Part shown: piece after piece, positions 16,121-24,426 of the stretch | How the letters are laid out: each line of letters begins with the position of its first letter | Position numbering within the stretch: position 1 is the stretch's first letter | Source: Brevibacterium antiquum | Lineage (GTDB): Bacteria; Actinomycetota; Actinomycetes; Actinomycetales; Brevibacteriaceae | Direction of reading: 5' to 3' | Assembly (NCBI RefSeq): GCF_016107655.1 | Contig: NZ_JABASX010000005.1 | Span: 62,001-126,000 of the forward strand | Length of the DNA stretch: 64,000 bases | Made by a program: the position numbers and the translations under genes | The notes under the pieces: generated by a model | What the model was told of the DNA's origin: nothing | Database searches by the model: none | The model's input: only the letters and a program-made list of their open reading frames with translations

Positions 16121-17191
16121 GTGAAGAAGCTCGTATCTGCGGTGTCGATTGCCGCCGCATCTGCCCTCGTGCTCTCTGCCTGTGGCTCGGGAGACAGCGG
16201 CGACTCAAAGGCTGAGGACTTCCTTGGCTGCATGGTCTCGGACTCCGGTGGCTGGGACGACCAGTCGTTCAACCAGTCCGGCAAGGAGGGCCTGGAGAAC
16301 GCGGTGAAGAACCTCGGTATCGAGGAGAAGGACGCGGAGTCTCAGGGCGACGCGGACTTCAAGCCCAACGTCGACAACATGGTCCAGGCCGGCTGCAACC
16401 TCACCTTCGGTGTCGGGTTCCTGCTCGAGGACGCGATCCAAGAGGCTGCTGAGGCCAATACTGACCTCAACTTCGCTCTCATCGACTCCACCTTCTCCGA
16501 TGCTGACGGCAATCCAGTCACCATCGACAACGCCAAGCCTGTTGTCTTCAACACGGCTGAGGCCGCCTACCTCGCCGGCTATGTGGCTGCGGCTTCGTCG
16601 GAGTCCGGCAAGGTCGGCACCTTCGGCGGCATTCAGATCCCCTCGGTCACCATCTTCATGGACGGGTTCGCTGACGGTGTCAAGAAATTCAACGAAGAGA
16701 ACAAGAAGGACGTCAAGCTCCTCGGCTGGAACAAGGAGAAGCAGGACGGCTCGTTCTCCGGTGACTTCGAGAACCAAGGGCAGGGCCAGGCGCTGACCAA
16801 GCAGCTCATCTCTCAGGGCGCCGACGTCGTCATGCCCGTCGCCGGTCCTGTCGGACTGGGTGCAGCCGCGGCTGCGAAGGAAGCCAAGGACGTCAAACTC
16901 ATCTGGGTCGACTCCGACGGATACGAATCCACGGAATACGGTGACATCATCCTCACCTCGGTGGTCAAGCAGATCGCCAACGCGGTCGAGGACACCGTCG
17001 CCGAAGCCCAGAAGGACAAGTTCAGCTCCGAGCCCTACGTCGGCACGCTGGAGAACGAAGGCGTCGGACTTGCTCCCTACCACGACTTCGAGGACAAGGT
17101 TCCCGAGGACGTGAAGAAGAAGGTCGAAGAGCTCAAGAAGCAGATCATCGACGGATCGCTGACCGTGGAATCCGAGAGCACACCCAAATAA
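16121..17191 (+). CDS. BMP-family nucleoside-binding lipoprotein
   Basis: 356 residues from the GTG at 16121. The signal peptide (KK at 2-3, hydrophobic core 5-18) ends in lipobox LSAC with lipidated Cys21, so it is tethered outside the membrane. The mature part has the basic-membrane-protein fold: SDSGGWDDQSFNQSGKEGLE, VGFLLEDAI and GTFGGIQIPSVTIFMDGF are typical. Members bind purine or pyrimidine nucleosides for a dedicated ABC importer. A strong hairpin sits just downstream, before the ATPase gene, which would keep expression of this binding protein above that of the membrane parts. Confidence 0.92.
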   Translation: MKKLVSAVSIAAASALVLSACGSGDSGDSKAEDFLGCMVSDSGGWDDQSFNQSGKEGLENAVKNLGIEEKDAESQGDADFKPNVDNMVQAGCNLTFGVGFLLEDAIQEAAEANTDLNFALIDSTFSDADGNPVTIDNAKPVVFNTAEAAYLAGYVAAASSESGKVGTFGGIQIPSVTIFMDGFADGVKKFNEENKKDVKLLGWNKEKQDGSFSGDFENQGQGQALTKQLISQGADVVMPVAGPVGLGAAAAAKEAKDVKLIWVDSDGYESTEYGDIILTSVVKQIANAVEDTVAEAQKDKFSSEPYVGTLENEGVGLAPYHDFEDKVPEDVKKKVEELKKQIIDGSLTVESESTPK

Positions 17192-17202
17192 GCGAATAGG
17201 TT

Positions 17203-17238
17203 AAACTGCAGGGCCGAGTGGTTTCGGCCCTGCAGTTT
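17203..17238 (+). terminator. Intra-operon hairpin with short T-run (attenuator)
   Basis: Arms 17203-17217 and 17224-17238 pair over 15 bp (AAACTGCAGGGCCGA with its complement), ending in TTTT. It lies between the BMP gene stop and the ABC ATPase start and probably terminates part of the transcripts. The ribosome site of the ATPase gene (GAGGAG, about 17249) lies outside it. Confidence 0.85.
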
Positions 17239-17265
17239 TCGAATTTGTGAGGAGTACCGGAAGCA

Positions 17266-18864
17266 GTGAAACTCGAGCTTCGCGGGATGACGAAGGTGTT
17301 CGGATCGTTCGTGGCCAACGACCACATCGATCTCACCATCGAACCGGGCGAGATCCACGCCCTGTTGGGTGAGAACGGCGCCGGAAAATCCACCATGATG
17401 AACGTCCTCTATGGACTCTACGACGCCGACGGGGGAGAGATCCTCCTCGACGACAAGCCTGTGACCTTCGCCGGTCCGGGTGATGCTGTGGCTGCCGGGA
17501 TCGGCATGGTCCACCAGCACTTCATGCTTGTGCCCGTGTTCACCGTCGCCGAGTCGGTGGCGTTGGGCTATGAGCCGACGAAGTCCATGGGACTCATCGA
17601 CCTCGCCGAGGCGCGGAAGAAGGTCCGGGAGATCTCTTCCCGCTTCAACTTCAACATCGACCCCGACGCCCTCATCGAGGACCTCCCGGTCGGTGCCCAG
17701 CAGCGTGTGGAGATCATCAAGGCTCTGTCGCGCAACGCGAAGATCCTCATCCTCGATGAGCCCACCGCGGTGCTCACCCCGCAGGAGACCGATGAGCTCA
17801 TCTCGATCATGCGCCAGCTCAAGGAGCAGGGCACCTCGATCGTGTTCATCACCCACAAACTGCGTGAGGTCCGGGCGATCGCGGACTCCATCACCGTCAT
17901 CCGCCGCGGCAAGATCACAGGCGTTGCCTCCCCTGATTCCACCGAGGCGGAGCTGGCCAGCCAGATGGTCGGCCGTCACGTATCCCTGACGACAGAGAAG
18001 GATGCCGCCGATCCCGGTGACGCCACCTTCCAGGTCCGCAGTCTGACCGTCGTCGACAAGGCCGAGAACGTCGTCGTCGACGATGTCAGCTTCGACGTCC
18101 GCCGTGGTGAGATCCTCGCCGTCGCCGGCGTCCAGGGCAATGGTCAGACGGAGTTGGCCGAAACGATCATCGGGTTGACAGATCCCAGATTGGGTTCGAT
18201 CACCCTCGATGGGAAGGACCTCGTCGGCAAGTCCGTCAAGGACCGTCTGGGTTCTGGCATCGGCTTCGTTCCTGAGGATCGGTCCACCGACGGCATCATC
18301 GCCGAGTTCACGATCCGCGAGAACATGATCCTCGACGTCTACGACCGTCCTCCCTACGCCAAGGGCCTCAACCTCAAGTCCGCGGTCATCAATGACGAGG
18401 CGAAGAAGAAGGTCGAGGAGTTCGACATCCGCCTCGGCAGCGTCGTCGACCCGATCGCGACGCTGTCGGGAGGCAACCAGCAGAAGGTCGTCCTCTCCCG
18501 TGAGCTCGGCCGCGACCTGCGCCTCTTCATCGCCAGCCAGCCCACCCGTGGCCTCGACGTCGGTTCGATCGAATTCGTCCACAAACGTGTCATCGCCGAA
18601 CGCGATGCCGGCACACCATGCCTCATCGTCTCGACGGAACTCGATGAGGTCTACGGACTCGCCGATCGGATCGCGGTCATGTACTCGGGTCGCATCGTCG
18701 GCATCGTCGGTGCCGAGACCTCACGTGAAGCCCTGGGCCTGATGATGGCAGGCGTCCCTGCAGACGAAGCCCTCGCCGCCACCGCGGCACCTGAGAAGAG
18801 CGACGCCGCCACCGCGGCACCTGAAGAGAACTCAGCCACCACCTCGGCGGAGGAGACGAAATGA
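17266..18864 (+). CDS. Nucleoside ABC transporter ATPase (tandem NBD, RbsA/NupA type)
   Basis: 532 residues from the GTG at 17266, with GAGGAG upstream. Two fused ATPase domains. The first has a full Walker A GENGAGKST (35-43), a Q-loop region and LDEPTAVLTPQE. The second has the degenerate GVQGNGQTE loop usual in this class, with LSGGNQQK as signature and SQPTRGLD in place of Walker B DEPT. It energises the two permeases encoded next. The C-terminal 35 residues are an Ala/Glu-rich tail with a repeated DAATAAPE unit, an in-frame 27-nt duplication. The stop overlaps the permease start by 4 nt (ATGA). Confidence 0.92.
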   Translation: MKLELRGMTKVFGSFVANDHIDLTIEPGEIHALLGENGAGKSTMMNVLYGLYDADGGEILLDDKPVTFAGPGDAVAAGIGMVHQHFMLVPVFTVAESVALGYEPTKSMGLIDLAEARKKVREISSRFNFNIDPDALIEDLPVGAQQRVEIIKALSRNAKILILDEPTAVLTPQETDELISIMRQLKEQGTSIVFITHKLREVRAIADSITVIRRGKITGVASPDSTEAELASQMVGRHVSLTTEKDAADPGDATFQVRSLTVVDKAENVVVDDVSFDVRRGEILAVAGVQGNGQTELAETIIGLTDPRLGSITLDGKDLVGKSVKDRLGSGIGFVPEDRSTDGIIAEFTIRENMILDVYDRPPYAKGLNLKSAVINDEAKKKVEEFDIRLGSVVDPIATLSGGNQQKVVLSRELGRDLRLFIASQPTRGLDVGSIEFVHKRVIAERDAGTPCLIVSTELDEVYGLADRIAVMYSGRIVGIVGAETSREALGLMMAGVPADEALAATAAPEKSDAATAAPEENSATTSAEETK

Positions 18865-20093
18865 CAACTGACATCTCCCCGGCGGCACCATCGCCGGCTC
18901 CACCACCGAGCGCCGAAGCGGAACCGGGCAAGGAACCGAATCTGCTGCAGGACGTCCTGTCCGGTTCCTGGTTGGTCTCGGTGCTGGCCATCGTGGTCGC
19001 TCTCCTCCTCGGCGGAGTCCTCATCGCCGTGTCGAACGCGGAAGTCGTCGAAGCGGCGATGAACATCTTCGCCGCCCCCGGGGTCTTCTTCTCGACCCTG
19101 TTCTCCACTGTCGGGGAAGCCTATTCGGCGCTGTTTCGCGGCGCGATCTTCGACTGGGATGCCCGCACCACAGAACGTGCGATCCGCCCCCTGACCGAAT
19201 CCCTGGTCAGCGGCACCCCGCTCATCCTCACAGGCCTCGGCATCGCCCTGGCCTTCCGCTCGGGACTATTCAACATCGGCGGTCAGGGCCAGGTCATCCT
19301 CGGCGCCACCATCGCCGGTTACCTCGGCTATGCCCTCCACCTGCCACCCGTCGTGCATATGCTCATCGCAGCCATCGGCGGCATGATCGGCGGTGCGATC
19401 TGGGCCGGCATCGCGGGTGTGCTCAAGGCACGCACCGGAGCCAACGAGGTGATCGTGACGATCATGCTCAACTCCATCGCCGGCTACCTGTTGGGCTACC
19501 TGCTCAAGCAGAGCTGGTTCACCCACACCAACTCGGCGAACCCGCAGTCGCGGATGCTTGACGATTCGTCACAGATGTTCCTGCTGCTGCCGCCACCCTT
19601 CCGTCTGCATGTCGGATTCATCATCGCCATCCTGGCAACGATCTTCGTGTGGTGGCTGCTCGAACGCTCAACGATCGGCTTCGAGTTCAAGGCCGTCGGT
19701 GCCAACCCGCACGCGGCGCGAACCGCAGGTATCTCCGTGTCGAAGGTGACGATCCTCGTGATGATCGTCGCCGGCGCACTCGCCGGACTCGGCGGAGCGG
19801 CTCAGGTACTCGGCACGGAATTCAAACTCACCGGCGGAATCAGCGGGTCGATCGGCTTCGACGCCATCACCGTGGCCCTGCTGGGACGGTCCAAACCCTT
19901 GGGGACGTTCCTGGCAGGTCTCCTGTTCGGCGCATTCAAGGCCGGCGGCTACCTCATGCAGTCCCAGACCGGGACGCCGATCGACATCGTTCTCGTCGTG
20001 CAGTCCGTCATCGTCCTGCTCATCGCGGCACCACCACTCGTGAGGTCGATCTTCCGGTTGCCCACACCGGTGCTCAAGCGGAAGGAGGCCTGA
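18861..20093 (+). CDS. Nucleoside ABC transporter permease (BPD_transp_2), first subunit
   Basis: 410 residues with about nine or ten membrane segments after a polar, proline-rich N-terminus of roughly 35 residues. GLGIALAFRSGLFNIGGQGQVILGA is the hallmark of inner-membrane permeases of the ribose/nucleoside class, and TGANEVIVTIMLNSIAGYLL follows. The EAA-like coupling region is near VGANPHAARTAGISV. Resembles YufP/NupB. Overlaps the ATPase gene by 4 nt and is separated from the second permease by one base. Confidence 0.9.
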   Translation: MTTDISPAAPSPAPPPSAEAEPGKEPNLLQDVLSGSWLVSVLAIVVALLLGGVLIAVSNAEVVEAAMNIFAAPGVFFSTLFSTVGEAYSALFRGAIFDWDARTTERAIRPLTESLVSGTPLILTGLGIALAFRSGLFNIGGQGQVILGATIAGYLGYALHLPPVVHMLIAAIGGMIGGAIWAGIAGVLKARTGANEVIVTIMLNSIAGYLLGYLLKQSWFTHTNSANPQSRMLDDSSQMFLLLPPPFRLHVGFIIAILATIFVWWLLERSTIGFEFKAVGANPHAARTAGISVSKVTILVMIVAGALAGLGGAAQVLGTEFKLTGGISGSIGFDAITVALLGRSKPLGTFLAGLLFGAFKAGGYLMQSQTGTPIDIVLVVQSVIVLLIAAPPLVRSIFRLPTPVLKRKEA

Positions 20094-20094
20094 C

Positions 20095-21393
20095 ATGAGC
20101 GCTCAGAACACCGCCGCTGCGACACCGGCAGCGAAGTCCTCGGCACAGTCCAAGGCACTGACCCCGATCGCGTGGAAGTTCCCGATCACCTACTCGATCC
20201 TGGCCCTCGTCTCGCTCATCTTCTTCGGCCTCATCGGCCGTGACGGAGAGACGACATTCCGGATCGCGACCGGCGGAGACCTCTTCGCCATTCCCGATGT
20301 CGTCGTGTCCTCGACCGTAGCCGGACTGGTCCTCTCGCTCATCCTCGTGGTCATGGCCGCAGCCTCGATCTACCTCGCCCTGAAGCGGATCACCCTGGCC
20401 GGATGGTTCCCGATGGTCTTCGGCATCCTCTTCGTCGTGTCCTTCCTGGCCTGGGCAGGCGGCGGCAGCGGCGGCGTGATCCCCCTGACCACGCTGCTGG
20501 CTGGCGCCCTGGCACTGTCCGTGCCGCTGATCTTCGGCGCCATGTGCGGGCTCGTCGGCGAACGCTCCGGCATCATCAACATCGCCATCGAAGGTCAGCT
20601 GCTGGCCGGTGCCTTCCTCGCCGCGGTCGTCGCCTCAGTGGTCAAGAACCCCTATGCGGGTCTGCTTGCAGCCCCGATCGCCGGCGCGCTGGTGGCTGTG
20701 GTCCTCACATTCTTCGCGGTGAAGTACTGGGTCAACCAGATCATCATCGGCGTCGTACTCAACGTCCTCGTCGTCGGTGTCACCAGCTTCCTCTACTCGA
20801 CGGTCCTCACACAGAACCCGGGCCTGTGGAACTCCCGGCAGCAGCTGCCTAACCTGCCGATCCCGCTGCTGTCGGACATCCCCATCCTGGGGCGGGTGCT
20901 CTTCGACCAGAACATCCTCGTCTACATCATGTACGTCGTCGTCATCGCCCTCCAGATCTTCGTGTTCCGCTCGAAGTGGGGGCTGCGGATGCGGGCCGTG
21001 GGCGAACACCCGAAGGCAGCCGACACAGTGGGCATCAAGGTCAACTTCACCCGCGTGCGCAATACCCTCATGGCCGGTGCCATCGCAGGCCTAGGCGGTG
21101 CCTTCTTCACCGTCGGATCGGGCCTGGCATTCGGCAAAGAGATGTCGGCCGGACAGGGATACATCGCCCTTGCGGCGATGATCCTGGGCAAGTGGAACCC
21201 GAAGGGTGCCCTGCTTGCTGCCCTGCTGTTCGGCTTCTCCAAGAGCTTGGGCAACACTCTGCAGTCCATCGGAACTCCGGTGGCCAACGAGCTGCTGCTC
21301 ATGCTTCCCTACATCGTCACGGTTCTCGCCGTCGCCGGTTTCGTCGGCCGGGTTCGCCCACCGGCGGCCGAAGGCGTGCCGTACGTGAAATAG
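20095..21393 (+). CDS. Nucleoside ABC transporter permease, second subunit
   Basis: 432 residues with around ten membrane segments; paralogue of the preceding permease. The motif GLVGERSGIINIAIEGQLLAGAF matches YufQ/NupC of the BMP-type importers, and VGEHPKAADTVGIKV is the ATPase-contact loop. With its partner it forms the heterodimeric channel. It is followed at 28 nt by cdd, so uptake and first catabolic step are co-transcribed. Confidence 0.9.
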   Translation: MSAQNTAAATPAAKSSAQSKALTPIAWKFPITYSILALVSLIFFGLIGRDGETTFRIATGGDLFAIPDVVVSSTVAGLVLSLILVVMAAASIYLALKRITLAGWFPMVFGILFVVSFLAWAGGGSGGVIPLTTLLAGALALSVPLIFGAMCGLVGERSGIINIAIEGQLLAGAFLAAVVASVVKNPYAGLLAAPIAGALVAVVLTFFAVKYWVNQIIIGVVLNVLVVGVTSFLYSTVLTQNPGLWNSRQQLPNLPIPLLSDIPILGRVLFDQNILVYIMYVVVIALQIFVFRSKWGLRMRAVGEHPKAADTVGIKVNFTRVRNTLMAGAIAGLGGAFFTVGSGLAFGKEMSAGQGYIALAAMILGKWNPKGALLAALLFGFSKSLGNTLQSIGTPVANELLLMLPYIVTVLAVAGFVGRVRPPAAEGVPYVK

Positions 21394-21420
21394 TCCAACC
21401 CTAAGAGAGAGGTATCCCCT

Positions 21421-21915
21421 ATGACTTCTGCAGATGTCGAAGCCTCTGAACACGTGTGGAGCGTGGAACCCACCCCCGTTTCGGTCGACGACCTGAGCGA
21501 GGGCACCTGGTCGCTGCTGCGAGATGAGGCGATGAGAGCGATGCGCTGCGCATACGTTCCGTATTCGTCCTATCCCGTGGGCGCGGCCGCACTCGTCGAT
21601 GACGGTCGAATCGTCAGCGGCGCCAATATCGAGAATGCCTCGTTCGGGGTGACGCTGTGTGCAGAATGCTCACTCGTCTCCGATCTGTTCATGTCCGGCG
21701 GAGGCCGGATCGTGGCATTCGACTGCGTCGATGGTGCGGGGGCGACCTTGGCCCCGTGCGGACGCTGCCGGCAGCTCCTGTTCGAACACGGCGGCACCGA
21801 GATGATGCTCAACATGCCCAGCGGCAGGGCTCCCATGTCAGTTGTGCTGCCCGATGCCTTCGGACCAGATCATCTGAGCGGTGATGCGCCGGGCGCAGGC
21901 TCCGCCAAGCACTGA
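21421..21915 (+). CDS. cdd: Cytidine deaminase (tetrameric type)
   Basis: Converts cytidine and deoxycytidine to uridine and deoxyuridine. 164 residues, somewhat longer than the usual 130-140 because of an N-terminal extension of about 28. Zinc and catalytic residues are Cys80 and Glu82 (CAE), with Cys113 and Cys116 in PCGRCRQ. The substrate loop YPVGAAALVDDG and GANIENASFG are standard. Three-cysteine coordination marks the small tetrameric class. AGAGAGGTAT lies upstream as ribosome site. Fits directly behind a nucleoside importer and ahead of deoA. Confidence 0.94.
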   Translation: MTSADVEASEHVWSVEPTPVSVDDLSEGTWSLLRDEAMRAMRCAYVPYSSYPVGAAALVDDGRIVSGANIENASFGVTLCAECSLVSDLFMSGGGRIVAFDCVDGAGATLAPCGRCRQLLFEHGGTEMMLNMPSGRAPMSVVLPDAFGPDHLSGDAPGAGSAKH

Positions 21916-21922
21916 CCCCGAT

Positions 21923-21964
21923 ATCGCCGAGGTGGCCCCGCGATCCCAGCGCCACCTCGGCGAT
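21923..21964. terminator. Hairpin after cdd
   Basis: ATCGCCGAGGTGG at 21923-21935 pairs perfectly with 21952-21964 (13 bp, 16-nt loop). No U-tract. It sits between cdd and deoA and could reduce read-through or stabilise the upstream message. Confidence 0.6.
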
Positions 21965-22062
21965 CAATGGTGACCACCAGAACGGTCACCCCAGTGGCCG
22001 GCACTTCGGCCACCCCAGTGGCCGGGTCGTCGGCCACACTCGAAGAACGAAGGACTGACACT

Positions 22063-23352
22063 GTGAGCGTAGAGGCATTCGATGCCGTCGACGTCATCGC
22101 CGCCAAGCGCGATGGCCGCACCCTGAGCAGAGAGCAGATCGACTGGGTGATCGATGCCTACACCCGCGGTGTCGTCGCCGATGAGCAGATGGCCGCGCTG
22201 GCCATGACGATCTTCATCAACGACATGGAACCTCGCGAGATCGCGGACTGGACGCAGGCGATGATCGCCTCGGGCGAGCGGATGGATTTCTCATCCCTGT
22301 CACGCCCGACCTCGGACAAGCATTCGACAGGGGGTGTCGGGGACAAGATCACCCTGCCTCTCGCTCCACTCGTCGCCGTCTTCGACGTCGCCGTCCCACA
22401 GCTCTCGGGTCGCGGTTTGGGCCACACCGGGGGCACCCTGGACAAGCTCGAGTCCATTCCCGGCTGGCAGGCGGGTCTGAGCAATGAGGCCATCCTCGAC
22501 CAGCTCGAGGACCTCGGCGCGGTCATCTGCGCCGCAGGCTCCGGCTTAGCTCCTGCGGACAAGAAGCTCTATGCACTGCGCGACACCACCGCAACGGTCG
22601 ACTGCATTCCACTTATCGCCTCCTCGATCATGTCGAAGAAGATCGCGGAGGGCACCGAGGGCCTCGTCCTCGACGTCAAGGTGGGATCCGGAGCCTTCAT
22701 GAAAGACCTGGCCAAGGCACAGAAGCTGGCACGGACCATGGTCGATCTGGGTCAGGCGGCCGGGGTCAGGACCTCGGCGCTGCTGACCGACATGTCCACA
22801 CCCCTGGGGCTCACAGTCGGCAACGCCCTCGAGGTCCGTGAGTCCGTCGAGGTCCTCGCCGGCGGCGGACCCTCCGACGTCGTGGACCTGACTGTGGCCC
22901 TGGCCGAGGAGATGCTGCGTCTGGCCGGTAAGACCGACGTCGATGTGCGCGCTGCACTGGGTGACGGTCGGGCGATGGACATGTGGAAGAAGATGATCCG
23001 GGCCCAGAACGGTGACCCCGACGCCGCGCTGCCCGTCGCCGAGCACACCGAAGTCATCACGGCGCCTGCGTCCGGCGTCCTCAGTCGGCTCGATGCACTG
23101 TCCGTGGGAGTCGCCTCCTGGCGCCTGGGTGCCGGACGAGCACGCAAGGAGGACCCGGTCCAGGACGTGGCCGGCATCGAACTCCACGCCAAACCCGGAG
23201 ATGCAGTGCGCGCGGGCCAGCCGCTGATGACCCTGCACACGGCGACCCCGGAACGCTTCGCCCGAGCGATCGAATCTCTCGAGGATGCCGTCGAGATCGG
23301 AGGCGACCTCAGCGCGGTCTCCGAGACGATCGTGCTCGAGAAGATCACCTGA
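22063..23352 (+). CDS. deoA: Thymidine (pyrimidine-nucleoside) phosphorylase
   Basis: Phosphorolyses thymidine or deoxyuridine to the base and deoxyribose 1-phosphate. 429 residues from the GTG at 22063, which has AAGGA 8 nt upstream; the ATG at 21967 would put the start inside the cdd hairpin and add a repeat-bearing tail (24-nt period at 21987-22025). Signature [20 protein letters not shown] carries the phosphate-binding residues, and [11 protein letters not shown] is the second conserved block. A C-terminal PYNP domain begins near residue 330. Actinobacterial forms may accept both thymidine and uridine, so the precise EC class is open. Confidence 0.92.
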   Translation: MSVEAFDAVDVIAAKRDGRTLSREQIDWVIDAYTRGVVADEQMAALAMTIFINDMEPREIADWTQAMIASGERMDFSSLSRPTSDKHSTGGVGDKITLPLAPLVAVFDVAVPQLSGRGLGHTGGTLDKLESIPGWQAGLSNEAILDQLEDLGAVICAAGSGLAPADKKLYALRDTTATVDCIPLIASSIMSKKIAEGTEGLVLDVKVGSGAFMKDLAKAQKLARTMVDLGQAAGVRTSALLTDMSTPLGLTVGNALEVRESVEVLAGGGPSDVVDLTVALAEEMLRLAGKTDVDVRAALGDGRAMDMWKKMIRAQNGDPDAALPVAEHTEVITAPASGVLSRLDALSVGVASWRLGAGRARKEDPVQDVAGIELHAKPGDAVRAGQPLMTLHTATPERFARAIESLEDAVEIGGDLSAVSETIVLEKIT

Positions 23353-23437
23353 GCCGCCGTCACGCGCATTGCATCACCGTAGTACCAACTCATGCAGTAC
23401 GAATCACACCGCACCATCCACCTTGGAGGACAACCAC

Positions 23438-24091
23438 ATGACCAGCAGAGCCGAAGTCGCAGCGATCATCGACCACACGCTGCTCAAGCCCGAAGCCACG
23501 CCTGCAGATGTGGAAGCACTCGTGTCGGAGGCGAAGGACCTCGGTGTGCTCGCGATCTGCGTCTCCCCGTCGATGCTTCCCGTCACCGATTCCGGCGACC
23601 TCGTCGTCGCCACGGTCGTCGGTTTCCCCAGCGGTCAGGTCAAGCCAGAGATCAAGGCCGCCGAGGCTGCCCAAGCCGTTTCCGAGGGTGCCGACGAAGT
23701 CGACATGGTCATCAACATCGGTCAGGCCATCGCTGGTGACTTCCATGCGCTGGAGGCCGATATCCGCGGAGTCGTCGATGCCAGCGGAAAGGCCCTGGTC
23801 AAAGTCATCATCGAGTCCGCGGCGCTCAGCGACGAGCAGATCGTCGAGGCCTGCCGCCGCGCCGAAGCTGCAGGGGCAGGCTTCGTCAAGACCTCCACCG
23901 GCTTCCACCCCGCAGGCGGAGCCAGCGCACACGCGGTCTCGCTCATGCGCGAAACCGTGGGCGATCGCCTCGGCGTCAAGGCCTCAGGCGCGATCCGCAC
24001 CGTCGAAGCCGCAGAAGAGATGATCGCCGCGGGAGCCTCGCGTCTCGGGCTGTCGGGATCCGCTGGGATCCTCGGAGGACTCAGCGACTGA
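23438..24091 (+). CDS. deoC: Deoxyribose-phosphate aldolase
   Basis: Cleaves 2-deoxyribose 5-phosphate into glyceraldehyde 3-phosphate and acetaldehyde. 217 residues from the ATG at 23438 (GGAGGA upstream). TIM-barrel aldolase. [11 protein letters not shown] at the N-terminus, the Schiff-base lysine in [10 protein letters not shown], and the second lysine in [10 protein letters not shown]. It closes the route deoxynucleoside uptake, deamination, phosphorolysis, aldol cleavage. No separate phosphopentomutase gene is seen in the operon; the phosphomutase at 29.1 kb belongs to the hexose-type family. Confidence 0.94.
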   Translation: MTSRAEVAAIIDHTLLKPEATPADVEALVSEAKDLGVLAICVSPSMLPVTDSGDLVVATVVGFPSGQVKPEIKAAEAAQAVSEGADEVDMVINIGQAIAGDFHALEADIRGVVDASGKALVKVIIESAALSDEQIVEACRRAEAAGAGFVKTSTGFHPAGGASAHAVSLMRETVGDRLGVKASGAIRTVEAAEEMIAAGASRLGLSGSAGILGGLSD

Positions 24092-24125
24092 GCGTTTCCA
24101 AGGCGGCTCCTGCCCGCGCGCTTTC

Positions 24126-24181
24126 TACAGTCGAAGTCAGATTGAGTTGGTTGCAACCAACTCAATCTGACTTCGACTGTA
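24126..24181. terminator. 56-bp perfect palindrome downstream of deoC
   Basis: Every base of 24126-24181 pairs with its mirror; the centre is TTG/CAA at 24153/24154. As RNA it would fold into a stem of about 26 bp with a minimal loop. No U-tract follows. It lies 34 bp after deoC and is most simply a strong terminator. The remaining gap (24182-24390) shows no coding sequence I trust. Confidence 0.75.
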
Positions 24182-24390
24182 TGTGTCCGGGCTGCGGCTG
24201 CTGTTCCCCGCTCGCTGCGCCTACACTCAGAGCCCGAAGAAGTCCTGCCACGCCATCAGACGGATGGAGACGCTCACCACCGGTGGTGAGCCGAGTGGCA
24301 CTTTGTTCACCGACGTTCCGGCCATTGATCATTCCGAAGGCGGAGGGCCTCTGGAGGTGGCGGATGCGGCTGCGTCCGTAGAGCTCGATT

Positions 24391-24426
24391 TTGCTCGCTC
24401 CTGAACAGTGTTCAATAATTGGTTCA
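24391..24426 (+). promoter_or_regulatory. bioB promoter with BioQ-like operator; probable leaderless start
   Basis: TGAACAGTGTTCA (24402-24414) is a perfect 5-3-5 palindrome matching the TGAAC-N3-GTTCA type of site recognised by the TetR-family biotin repressor BioQ of corynebacteria and mycobacteria. AATAAT at 24414-24419 is a good -10, with TTGCTC (24391-24396) as a weak -35 at 17 bp. A start site about 7 nt after the -10 falls on the ATG at 24426, giving a leaderless transcript repressed by an operator overlapping the promoter spacer and -10. Confidence 0.75.

Noticed and set aside
17077-18582. 501-codon minus-strand frame over the nucleoside ABC ATPase
   Set aside because: Antisense shadow; the plus strand has two full ATPase domains.
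24183-24404. 73-codon frame between the deoC palindrome and the bioB promoter
   Set aside because: No ribosome site, no family resemblance, and it runs into the promoter and operator. I treat it as non-coding.
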